The notes beneath the pieces are model-generated. The model searched no databases. It was not told the DNA's origin and saw only the letters and a list, made by a program, of their open reading frames with translations. From Bacillota bacterium (GTDB taxonomy: Bacteria; Bacillota; UBA4882; UBA10575): 5,504 bases of DNA. The stretch spans positions 1 through 5,504 of the forward strand of contig JAAYMP010000139.1 of NCBI GenBank assembly GCA_012521315.1, in the 5' to 3' direction. The position numbers and the translations under genes are program-made. Below are positions 1-5,357 of the stretch, piece after piece. Position 1 is the first letter of the stretch. Every line of letters begins with the position of its first letter.

Positions 1-17
1 TAAGGAGTTGACCGCCA

Positions 18-713
18 ATGAAGATTACCGTCATCCATGGGCAAGAGCATCATGGTAGTACTTACAATATCACCAGGCTGTTCTTGAAGAAACTGGCCGG
101 TGAAAATACGGAGGTCGTTGAGTTTTTCATGCCGCGCGACACCCCGCCTTTCTGTCTCGGTTGTTGTAATTGTTTCGTCAGAGGCGAGCTTTTCTGCCCC
201 CACGCCGAGGTTGTGCAGCCGGTGGTCAGGGCGATTGAGGAGGCCGATCTGGTGATCCTCGCTTCCCCCTGCTATGTCTTTGGGATGACCGGTCAACTCA
301 AGACCTTCCTCGACCATATGGGATACCGGTGGATGGCGCACCGGCCCCATCCGCAAATGTTCCGCAAAATCGGACTGGCCGTTTCCACCGCCGCGGGCGC
401 CGGGGCCAAAAAAGTGACAAAAGATCTCCGGCAGCACTTCTTTTACTGGGGAATTCCCCACAGTTACGGCTATGCGAAAAACGTATGGGCGATCAATTGG
501 GAGGGGGTCCCGGCCAAAAGGAAAGCCTGGATCGAAAAAGAGGTTGCCCGTTTGGCCAAGAAGATCTTGAAAAAGCTGGGGAAAGTTAAGCCGGGAATAA
601 AGACAAAAGCAGTCTTTAAAGCAATGGGCATGATGCAAAAGACAGACTGGAACCCGGCCGACCGGGAACACTGGGCAAAAAACGGCTGGCTAAGCGGGAA
701 GAAGCCGTGGTAA
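18..713 (+). CDS. NAD(P)H-dependent FMN reductase-like / iron-sulfur flavoprotein-like oxidoreductase
   Basis: This is a 231-residue cytoplasmic protein of the flavodoxin-fold NADPH-dependent FMN reductase family, which binds FMN and passes electrons to small acceptors. Visible signs are the N-terminal beta strand MKITVIHG followed by a phosphate-binding loop with GSTYNITR (13-20), and the SPCYVFGMTGQLKTFLDH segment (84-100), typical of the flavin-binding side in this family. Cysteines at 46, 49, 52 and 60 form CX2CX2CX7C, with an extra Cys50. A compact motif of this kind binds a 4Fe-4S cluster in archaeal iron-sulfur flavoproteins, but related family members have a similar pattern without a proven cluster. 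The C-terminal third (about 165-231) is lysine- and tryptophan-rich and not recognised. The ATG at 18 follows TAAGGAG (1-7) with 10 bases between. The gene converges on the ECF operon and shows no evident link to it. The physiological substrate is unknown. Confidence 0.88.
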   Translation: MKITVIHGQEHHGSTYNITRLFLKKLAGENTEVVEFFMPRDTPPFCLGCCNCFVRGELFCPHAEVVQPVVRAIEEADLVILASPCYVFGMTGQLKTFLDHMGYRWMAHRPHPQMFRKIGLAVSTAAGAGAKKVTKDLRQHFFYWGIPHSYGYAKNVWAINWEGVPAKRKAWIEKEVARLAKKILKKLGKVKPGIKTKAVFKAMGMMQKTDWNPADREHWAKNGWLSGKKPW

Positions 714-743
714 GTAAGTTCCGCAACTTATAATCAAGACAGA

Positions 744-786
744 AAAACCTCCTCCCCTGAGTCCTGCGCTCATGGGAGGAGGTTTT
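744..786. terminator. Bidirectional rho-independent terminator between convergent genes
   Basis: A perfect 13-base inverted repeat (744-756 with 774-786, AAAACCTCCTCCC against GGGAGGAGGTTTT) continues after one mismatch into four more pairs (758-761 with 769-772), leaving a 7-base loop. The A-run at 743-747 and the T-run at 783-786 give a U-tract in either direction. It lies 30 bases after the stop of the flavoprotein gene and 19 bases after the stop of the minus-strand kinase gene, so it can end both transcripts. Confidence 0.93.
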
Positions 787-805
787 GTATTACTGGAATG
801 AACAC

Positions 806-1870
806 CTACTCAATTATTACATCCGCAAGCTCTTTGAGGCGTTCCGTTTTGAAATACTGTTCTTCCATGGGAATCCACCGGGTCGCGAAGACCGCCGCCA
901 TCTCCGGGCCGTTTCTCTTGATAATCCTCTTCATCTGCTCATCGGCGGCAACATCACAGAAGATCCGGCAGTCCATATAGTCGCCAAAGGCCGGATGACA
1001 ACTGTAGGACCCCTCGACAATCCGCCAGGAACTGTTTGGGACCAGCCGCGTTTCAGCATAGTCCATAATTCCGCAATCAAAACGGCGGTAAGCGAAGCTT
1101 TCGTTCTTCTTCAAATGCGGGAGCACCTCGGCGCCGAAACGTTCATAATGAATATTCCCGCCGCTTTGGGCCAAGCGCTCCGTAGTGCGCAGCTCCGCGG
1201 GGAGGAAGAAGTCATCCATCCGGATGATCTCCGCCTCCAACACCTGCGCCAACAGGTTGGCAAGGGTTGTCTTGCCGGCCGCCGCCCGTCCGTCAATGGC
1301 GATGACCTTCGGCCCGGTTCGTTCCGGAATGGCCGCCAACCTTTCCAAAACCGGCAATAACTCTTCATACTCCCTTTTAACGATCCGGTAGGCCGGTTCC
1401 TCCCTGCGCCGGTATGCTTCACTGTGGTGGACGGGACGGACCCCGCCGGCCAGATAGCCGTCGACATACCTTTGCCACTCGACGCTGTCAAAAGGAAGCA
1501 TCCCCTTCTCGGCGCAGGCCGTAACGATCTGGAGATAATCGATAAAAAGGGGTTCGGCCTTTTCTCTTTTGCCGGAGGCGGAATGCCAGAATATTTGGAA
1601 CAACCATTCCGGAGGAAGTTCCCTCTCCTTCCATGCCGCCAGGTTACAGCGGCTGTACGTGACGGAGATGGGCTCGAAAACCGCAACTCGCCGGGGTGGA
1701 GTCCGCTCAAACTCAGCCAGCAGGGTAGCCCGGGCCTGTCCCGGGTCCGTCAACAGATGTTCGGCCCCAAATGCCGCTTGGTAGCATAATTTGACGGCGT
1801 CCTGCGCCGTCAAGCTCGGATGTAACTTGGCCTGGCGTTTTAAGCAGCCGGTAAACGTCGCGCCCCGCAT
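806..1870 (-). CDS. Uridine-kinase-like P-loop kinase with extra N-terminal domain
   Basis: This is a 354-residue cytoplasmic protein with two parts. Residues about 185-354 are a P-loop kinase of the uridine kinase / phosphoribulokinase type: strand VIAIDG, Walker A GRAAAGKTT (194-202), MDDFFLP with the acidic pair D219-D220 in the usual catalytic or substrate position, GGNIHYERF (237-245), VEGSYS (286-291) and a lid-like RIIKRNGP (315-322). Such enzymes transfer the ATP gamma-phosphate to a hydroxyl of a nucleoside or a small metabolite; pantothenate kinase type I belongs to the same superfamily. Residues 1-180 are an unrecognised, mostly helical domain (QAAFGAEHLL at 31-40, NLAAWKERELPPEWLFQIFW at 76-95). 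At 354 residues it is much longer than a plain uridine kinase of roughly 210. The ATG at 1870 is 4 bases after the TAA of the S-component gene, with GGAG at 1879-1882 inside that gene's end, so translation is probably coupled. The substrate is not known; uridine is only one possibility. Confidence 0.85.
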   Translation of the reverse strand: MRGATFTGCLKRQAKLHPSLTAQDAVKLCYQAAFGAEHLLTDPGQARATLLAEFERTPPRRVAVFEPISVTYSRCNLAAWKERELPPEWLFQIFWHSASGKREKAEPLFIDYLQIVTACAEKGMLPFDSVEWQRYVDGYLAGGVRPVHHSEAYRRREEPAYRIVKREYEELLPVLERLAAIPERTGPKVIAIDGRAAAGKTTLANLLAQVLEAEIIRMDDFFLPAELRTTERLAQSGGNIHYERFGAEVLPHLKKNESFAYRRFDCGIMDYAETRLVPNSSWRIVEGSYSCHPAFGDYMDCRIFCDVAADEQMKRIIKRNGPEMAAVFATRWIPMEEQYFKTERLKELADVIIE

Positions 1871-1874
1871 GCTT

Positions 1875-2420
1875 TTACTCCGCCGGGTACCGCTCCGGAA
1901 CCAGCTTTGCTTTGATCAAAGCCGCCACCACCGCCGGTACCAAAATGAGATGGGTGACCATTCCGGGCCAGGTCCGGACGAAGTAGCTTGTGAGCCAGAG
2001 CGCTAAAGTGTAGCGCCCACCAAAAAAGAGCAAGGCTTGGGCAATCCCGGCCACAATACGCCCGGCCAAAAGCCCCACGACCAAACTGATGTAGAGATCG
2101 GTATAAAGCTTTTTCGTACGGACCAGGCTGAAGAGGAGCCCGCACATCAGTCCGTAAGTGCCAAGCTCAACCAGCATCGCTGGTAAATACTGCATTGGCG
2201 GCATGCCCGTGAGCAGAGCAGAGAGTAAGGGACCGGCCAGCCCGCAAAGGAGCCCGTAAGCCCAGCCACAGATTAAACCGCACAACAAGACAGGAATGTG
2301 CATCGGACTGAAAAGAGTGCCGCCATTCGGTATGGCATGGAACGCCATCGGCAGAACCACACAAAGGCCGATACAGACTCCAGTAATAACCGTGCATTTT
2401 ACCGGAGACATCTTGGACAT
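1875..2420 (-). CDS. ECF transporter S component, substrate unknown
   Basis: This is a 181-residue integral membrane protein with about six hydrophobic segments (roughly 9-27, 40-57, 56-72, 80-100, 107-133 and 150-170). The glycine- and proline-rich stretch from FHAIPNGG through SPMHIPVLL (38-46) to LLTGMPPMQYLP (69-80) resembles the broad ECF S-component family that includes several vitamin-binding proteins. S components bind the substrate at the outer face and topple in the membrane when energised by EcfT and the two ATPases. Placement directly after ecfT supports the call. The start at 2420 is preferred because GGGAGG (2430-2435) lies 9 bases upstream. The frame stays open upstream to an ATG at 2513, but that would overlap ecfT and add a non-hydrophobic leader. 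An alternative ATG is three codons in, at 2411. I cannot assign a vitamin. The kinase directly downstream suggests the cargo is something that gets phosphorylated. Confidence 0.85.
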   Translation of the reverse strand: MSKMSPVKCTVITGVCIGLCVVLPMAFHAIPNGGTLFSPMHIPVLLCGLICGWAYGLLCGLAGPLLSALLTGMPPMQYLPAMLVELGTYGLMCGLLFSLVRTKKLYTDLYISLVVGLLAGRIVAGIAQALLFFGGRYTLALWLTSYFVRTWPGMVTHLILVPAVVAALIKAKLVPERYPAE

Positions 2421-2429
2421 TGATTCTTC

Positions 2430-2435
2430 CCTCCC
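2430..2435 (-). promoter_or_regulatory. Ribosome binding site fixing the S-component start
   Basis: GGGAGG on the minus strand, 9 bases before the ATG at 2420, in the 50-base gap after the ecfT stop. It favours this start over the upstream in-frame ATG at 2513. The same gap holds a small AT palindrome (ATAAACTTTAT, 2446-2456). I see no convincing promoter or terminator there. Confidence 0.75.
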
Positions 2436-2470
2436 GATTATTTCTATAAACTTTATGGTATACGGCCTTA

Positions 2471-3265
2471 TTACCGCCGTACAAAAAATTGGGCCAGACA
2501 AATTAAGGCGCAAACCGCCAAAGCCAGGTAATCGGCCAGGGCCAAGGGGTTAGCTTGCCGCTTGGTCCGGTTCCTGGCATAACGGTAGCCGCGCGCCTCC
2601 ATCGCTAAGGCCAACTCCTCAGCCCGGCGGAAAGCGGAGACAAAAATCGGCACGACCAAGGGGAGCAAGCTCGTCGCCCGTTCCACCAGCTTCTTGCTTT
2701 CAAACCGGGCGCCCCTGGCCGTCTGGGCCATTTTGATCAGCTCCGCCTCCTCCAGCAAAGTGGGGATAAACTGAATGGCCACACTGATGATCATCCCCAC
2801 CTCTTCGGTGGGAACACCGACGCGCGCGAGCGGCTTGGTCAGGCTCGCCAGCGCCGCGGCGACCTGGGTGGGCAAGGTTGTCATGGTCAGCAGATTCCCG
2901 AGGATCAAGACAAGGACCACATTGGCCGCCACGCGGAAGCCTTGCTCCATCCCGCCGCGCGTAAGCTGAATGATTCCCCAGGAGAACAGGACGTCTTCCC
3001 CATCGAAAAACAGGGCATTCATCAGCCAGATGACCAGCAAAAACAGGTACACGCCCCGGACCGGCGCCACGGCGCTGCGCAGCGGCAACCCGGAAAGCAG
3101 GATGAGAAGGGCAACCACCGCCAGCACCAGGGCGTAACCCCAAAGCGACGGGGCGCCGATGACGGCAGCCATCAGGAGAAAAAGGCAGAGCAGTTTTGCC
3201 CGGGCGTCGAGCCGGTGGAGGAAGGAATGCCCGGGAAGGTATTGACCGGTCGGCAGGGTCCTCAT
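2471..3265 (-). CDS. ecfT: ECF transporter transmembrane component EcfT
   Basis: This is a 264-residue membrane protein that links the S component to the two ATPases. It has hydrophobic segments at about 24-39, 43-60, 70-86, 113-130, 155-172 and 243-260. It carries the family hallmark of two Ala-Arg-Gly motifs on the cytoplasmic coupling helices, QTARG (181-185) and MEARGY (222-227), whose arginines contact EcfA. The N-terminal PGHSFLHRLDARAKLL (11-26) is also typical. The length fits the family (about 260-270). The start at 3265 overlaps the ecfA2 stop as ATGA and has GGAGGT (3274-3279) 8 bases upstream. The open frame extends to 3352 but would add 29 residues inside ecfA2 with no family resemblance. 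It follows ecfA1-ecfA2, the standard ECF order. Confidence 0.95.
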   Translation of the reverse strand: MRTLPTGQYLPGHSFLHRLDARAKLLCLFLLMAAVIGAPSLWGYALVLAVVALLILLSGLPLRSAVAPVRGVYLFLLVIWLMNALFFDGEDVLFSWGIIQLTRGGMEQGFRVAANVVLVLILGNLLTMTTLPTQVAAALASLTKPLARVGVPTEEVGMIISVAIQFIPTLLEEAELIKMAQTARGARFESKKLVERATSLLPLVVPIFVSAFRRAEELALAMEARGYRYARNRTKRQANPLALADYLALAVCALICLAQFFVRR

Positions 3266-4122
3266 CCCCGACCACCTCCGGTCAGTTCCTGTTTGAGAGC
3301 GGAGAGTAAATCGGCATAGGTAACTACCGCAGCAGGATGAGCCAGCCCGCACCCGGCAAGCCGGGTGGCGATTCTCTGCGCGCCCGTCTCGCCATGGAAA
3401 CCGGTCGTCCTTTGCTTGAGACGGATGAAAACCTCTCTGGTCGGTCCGGAGTCCACCAGGCGTCCCCGCTCCAGCACCAGCAGATGCCTGGTATAATCGG
3501 CCAGGGCCTCCATGTTATGGGAGACCAGAATAATGATCGTCCCGGCTTGATTCATTTGCGTCAGAAACCGCAAAAAGTTATCCCGGCCGGAAGGGTCAAG
3601 CCCGGCGATGGGCTCATCCAGGATCAAAACCTGCGGTTTCGTGACGATCACGCCGGCAATCGCAACCCGCCGTTTTTCCCCGCCGGAAAGAGCCAGTGGC
3701 GACTGGTGGCGGATCTTATCATAGTCAAAGCCCATGGTGGCCAGGGCCCACCGGACGCGGGCGGTTACCTCCTGGGGATCCAAACCGCTATACTTCAACC
3801 CAAAGGCGACGTCTTTTTCCACCGTTGGGGCAAAAAGCTGGTGTTCCGGTTCTTGAAATACGATGCCCACCGTTTGTCTTAAACGGTTCCGGTCGTACCC
3901 CCGGCCATTGATATCAGCGCCGTTGATATAGATCCGCCCGCTAGTGGGCACCCGTAGCCCGGCCAGCAGTTGGATCAAGGTGGTCTTACCACTGCCAACG
4001 GGTCCCATAACCCCGACAAAAGCACCCGCCTCGAGGGAAAAAGATACGTTTGTCAGGGCTTCGACTCTTTCCCCCGTGGATTGCAGATAGGAAAAGCTTA
4101 GATTTTCGACCTTAATTGACAT
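3262..4122 (-). CDS. ecfA2: ECF transporter ATP-binding protein EcfA2
   Basis: This is a 286-residue cytoplasmic ABC ATPase, the second of the pair that powers the ECF transporter. Visible motifs are Walker A GPVGSGKT (40-47), Q-loop Q90 in VFQEPEHQLF, ABC signature LSGGEKRR (145-152), Walker B VLILDEP (165-171), D-loop GLDPSGR, and switch His202 in SHNME. DEPIAGLDP carries Ile where DEPTAGLDP is common. The C-terminal extension after about 225 is typical of ECF ATPases. The start at 4122 (MSIKVENLSFSY) matches the usual N-terminus; GAGG (4127-4130) is upstream, though only 4 bases away. A GTG 12 codons further up (4158) has no ribosome binding site. The gene overlaps the ecfA1 end by 25 bases and the ecfT start by 4, so translation is likely coupled on both sides. 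A2 rather than A1 is assigned from gene order and the DEPxAGLDP form. Confidence 0.95.
   Translation of the reverse strand: MSIKVENLSFSYLQSTGERVEALTNVSFSLEAGAFVGVMGPVGSGKTTLIQLLAGLRVPTSGRIYINGADINGRGYDRNRLRQTVGIVFQEPEHQLFAPTVEKDVAFGLKYSGLDPQEVTARVRWALATMGFDYDKIRHQSPLALSGGEKRRVAIAGVIVTKPQVLILDEPIAGLDPSGRDNFLRFLTQMNQAGTIIILVSHNMEALADYTRHLLVLERGRLVDSGPTREVFIRLKQRTTGFHGETGAQRIATRLAGCGLAHPAAVVTYADLLSALKQELTGGGRG
3274..3279 (-). promoter_or_regulatory. Ribosome binding site of ecfT inside the end of ecfA2
   Basis: GGAGGT on the minus strand, 8 bases before the ATG at 3265. It lies in the glycine-rich C-terminal codons of ecfA2 and fixes the ecfT start, together with the ATGA stop-start overlap. 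Confidence 0.8.
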
Positions 4123-4931
4123 ACTGCCTCGACCAACTCCTCCTCCGTCAGTGGACACCGGTTTAAATGGACACCCGCTTGTTGCAAGTCATAGTAGAGG
4201 CGCACCGGCAGGGGCGGGATAAGCTCCGCCGCCCGCATCAGGTCACGATCAGTCAGGATCGCCCGCGGACGGCCGCAGGCCAAAATCCGGCCCCGGTGCA
4301 GCAGGATGATTTGGTCGGCGGCCACCGCTTCCTCCACATAATGGGTGATGGCGATGATCGTTTTGCCGGCCCGGTGCAGCTTGTGCATGATCGTCACCAC
4401 TTCCTGCCTGCCGCCGGGGTCAAGCATGGCGGTGGCCTCATCGAAGATGATGATCTCCGGCTCCAGCGCCAACACACCGGCCAGGGCGATGCGCTGTTTT
4501 TGACCGCCGGAAAGCGTGTGCAGTGCCCGTTTCTCATAACCACCGTCCATCTCCACCATCGCCAGGGCCGACCGGACCCGCGCCGGGATTTCGTCCCGGG
4601 GCACTTCATAGTTTTCAAGGCCGAAGGCGATGTCTTCCTCCACTACCGCGGAGACAAACTGATGATCGGGATTTTGAAAGACCATGCCGCAGAGGCGGCG
4701 TAAACGCCAGATCTCCTCCTCGTTCCGGACGTTAATCTGCGCCACCCTTAGCTCGCCATATTGCAGCCTAAGCAGGGCATTGAGGTGTTTGACCATTGTT
4801 GATTTGCCGGAGCCATTACCGCCAAGAATGGCGACAAACTCACCTTCTTTGATGCGCAGAGCCACATCTTGGAGGGCGAAGGAACCGCCGTCATCGTATT
4901 TGTAGCAAATATTCTCCCCTTCCACCAGCAC
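4098..4931 (-). CDS. ecfA1: ECF transporter ATP-binding protein EcfA1
   Basis: This is a 277-residue cytoplasmic ABC ATPase, partner of EcfA2, and the first gene of the operon. Motifs are Walker A GGNGSGKS (37-44), Q-loop Q86 in VFQNPDHQF, signature LSGGQKQR (140-147), Walker B IIIFDEA (160-166), D-loop MLDPGGR, and switch His197 in THYVEE. The DEATAMLDP form is characteristic of EcfA1 as opposed to EcfA2. The GTG at 4931 is chosen because it gives the family N-terminus (MLVEGENICYKY) and has GGGGGG (4939-4944) 7 bases upstream. A second GTG two codons later (4925) is possible. The same frame stays open to a TTG at 4991, but that codon lies inside the leader terminator and would add 20 atypical residues. 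Expression is probably controlled by the attenuator immediately upstream. Confidence 0.94.
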   Translation of the reverse strand: MLVEGENICYKYDDGGSFALQDVALRIKEGEFVAILGGNGSGKSTMVKHLNALLRLQYGELRVAQINVRNEEEIWRLRRLCGMVFQNPDHQFVSAVVEEDIAFGLENYEVPRDEIPARVRSALAMVEMDGGYEKRALHTLSGGQKQRIALAGVLALEPEIIIFDEATAMLDPGGRQEVVTIMHKLHRAGKTIIAITHYVEEAVAADQIILLHRGRILACGRPRAILTDRDLMRAAELIPPLPVRLYYDLQQAGVHLNRCPLTEEELVEAVCQLRSKI

Positions 4932-4938
4932 TCCATTT

Positions 4939-4944
4939 CCCCCC
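4939..4944 (-). promoter_or_regulatory. Ribosome binding site of ecfA1
   Basis: A run of six G on the minus strand, 7 bases before the GTG at 4931. It sits just after the terminator T-run and next to TTGGTCT (4945-4951), which is complementary to part of the leader's third hairpin. Its accessibility could therefore also depend on leader folding. Confidence 0.6.
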
Positions 4945-4953
4945 AGACCAAAT

Positions 4954-5004
4954 AAAAACCGCCAAGGCGAGACCCCCGTCGGGGAGTCCAATCACCTTCG
5001 CGGT
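4954..5004 (-). terminator. Intrinsic terminator (attenuator) in the ecf operon leader
   Basis: On the minus strand ACCGCGAAGGTGA (5004-4992) pairs with TCGCCTTGGCGGT (4970-4958), giving 12 of 13 positions paired including one G-T wobble. After a 3-base bulge a further 7 pairs form (4988-4982 with 4977-4971, one wobble) around a CGAC loop. The 3' arm runs straight into TTTTTATTT (4958-4950). It lies between the operon promoter and the ecfA1 start, with no gene before it on this strand, so it can only serve as a leader attenuator. Confidence 0.85.
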
Positions 5005-5080
5005 AATCAATCCAAAGCTATTGGTCTATGATTAGGCGGTAAACGCTTTCTTCGGAAAGCGGAGATTCCTTCGTGGAATC
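5004..5080 (-). promoter_or_regulatory. Structured 5' leader, candidate riboswitch aptamer of unknown class
   Basis: Three consecutive hairpins precede the terminator on the minus strand. Hairpin 1 is GATTCC/GGAATC (5080-5075 with 5069-5064) with loop ACGAA. Hairpin 2 is CGCTTTC/GAAAGCG (5061-5055 with 5050-5044) with loop CGAA. Hairpin 3 has an outer stem TAATCA/TGATTA (5034-5029 with 5009-5004), an internal loop, and an inner stem CCAA/TTGG (5024-5021 with 5015-5012) closing TAGCT. The joining strand ACCGCC (5040-5035) is perfectly complementary to the terminator 3' arm GGCGGT (4963-4958). The AATCA of hairpin 3 can alternatively pair with TGATT (4994-4990) in the terminator 5' arm. Such mutually exclusive pairings are what a riboswitch or a protein-controlled attenuator needs. 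I recognise no known riboswitch class. The ligand is unknown; the transported compound or its phosphorylated form is the obvious guess. Confidence 0.6.
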
Positions 5081-5091
5081 AATTATCTTAC

Positions 5092-5120
5092 ATTATACGG
5101 CAAGGCAGGTGAAAAAGCAA
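5092..5120 (-). promoter_or_regulatory. Sigma-A-type promoter of the ecf operon
   Basis: On the minus strand a -35 element TTGCTT (5120-5115) and a perfect -10 element TATAAT (5097-5092) are separated by exactly 17 bases. Transcription would start near 5085, giving a leader of about 155 bases before the ecfA1 GTG, with hairpin 1 beginning almost at the 5' end. Confidence 0.8.
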
Positions 5121-5346
5121 GGCACAGAATCATCGTTCTTTCTTTGCTTATATAAATGTTATTCCAATTTTGGAACAATAGGTATCATCGAAACAAACAT
5201 GATCCACTATATAGCGCCGGGTGATTGCCCGACCGGCCAAAAAGCCACCTTGTTACATACCGGCGCCGGTTAAGGCAAGACCGCCCTTTTAGCCAATATG
5301 CCGGCAAACAGGTCCGGTAAAATTCGCCACCAAAGACTTTCGTGGG
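5121..5346. other. Non-coding intergenic region with several inverted repeats
   Basis: No convincing gene lies here. It contains TTCCAATTTTGGAA (5162-5175), a 6+6 inverted repeat extendable to about 20 bases with one mismatch pair; the 12-base perfect palindrome ACCGGCGCCGGT (5259-5270), flanked by CTTG and CAAG as an imperfect longer hairpin (5249-5279); CGGG/CCCG (5218-5231); and TGCCGGCA (5299-5306). The tetramer CCGG occurs six times between 5217 and 5317. These could be operator sites for regulators of either divergent gene. No regulator gene is visible, so function is open. Confidence 0.4.
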
Positions 5347-5357
5347 TGTTTTGGTGG
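5327..5357. repeat. Inverted repeat CCACCAAA / TTTGGTGG upstream of the lipoprotein gene
   Basis: Perfect 8-base arms (5327-5334 and 5350-5357) are separated by 15 bases. There is no T-run directly after either arm, so a terminator is unlikely. The right arm overlaps the place expected for the -35 element of the lipoprotein promoter, which would suit an operator. Confidence 0.5.

Noticed and set aside
785..1360. Plus-strand open frame of 191 codons opposite the kinase gene
   Set aside because: It is the reverse-strand shadow of the kinase, which has clear Walker A and other motifs; the start overlaps the terminator and has no credible ribosome binding site.
2421..2513. Longer S-component start at the ATG at 2513
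   Set aside because: It would overlap ecfT by 43 bases and add a 31-residue non-family leader; the ATG at 2420 has a good ribosome binding site.
3266..3352. Longer ecfT start at 3352
   Set aside because: It would add 29 Cys- and Arg-rich residues inside ecfA2; the ATGA overlap and GGAGGT support 3265.
3337..3882. Plus-strand open frame of 181 codons opposite ecfA2
   Set aside because: It is the antisense shadow of an unmistakable ABC ATPase gene, with low-complexity composition and no family resemblance.
4932..4991. TTG start at 4991 for ecfA1, preceded by an AAGGTGA-like sequence
   Set aside because: The TTG and its putative binding site lie inside the terminator stem, the spacing is too short, and the 20 added residues are unlike any EcfA1 N-terminus.
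4958..5015. T-box leader, because of GATTACCGCG near a terminator
   Set aside because: The conserved T-box core AGGGTGGNACCGCG is not present, and the leader of about 155 bases is too short for a usual stem I plus specifier loop.
5044..5080. Mini-ykkC (guanidine-II) riboswitch, because hairpin 1 has an ACGA-containing loop followed by a second hairpin
   Set aside because: The first loop is five bases (ACGAA) and the second is CGAA, not two ACGR tetraloops, and a guanidine exporter context is absent.
5073..5273. Plus-strand open frame of 66 codons across the ecf leader and promoter
   Set aside because: It overlaps the promoter and hairpins of the minus-strand operon, has no clear ribosome binding site and no family-like sequence.
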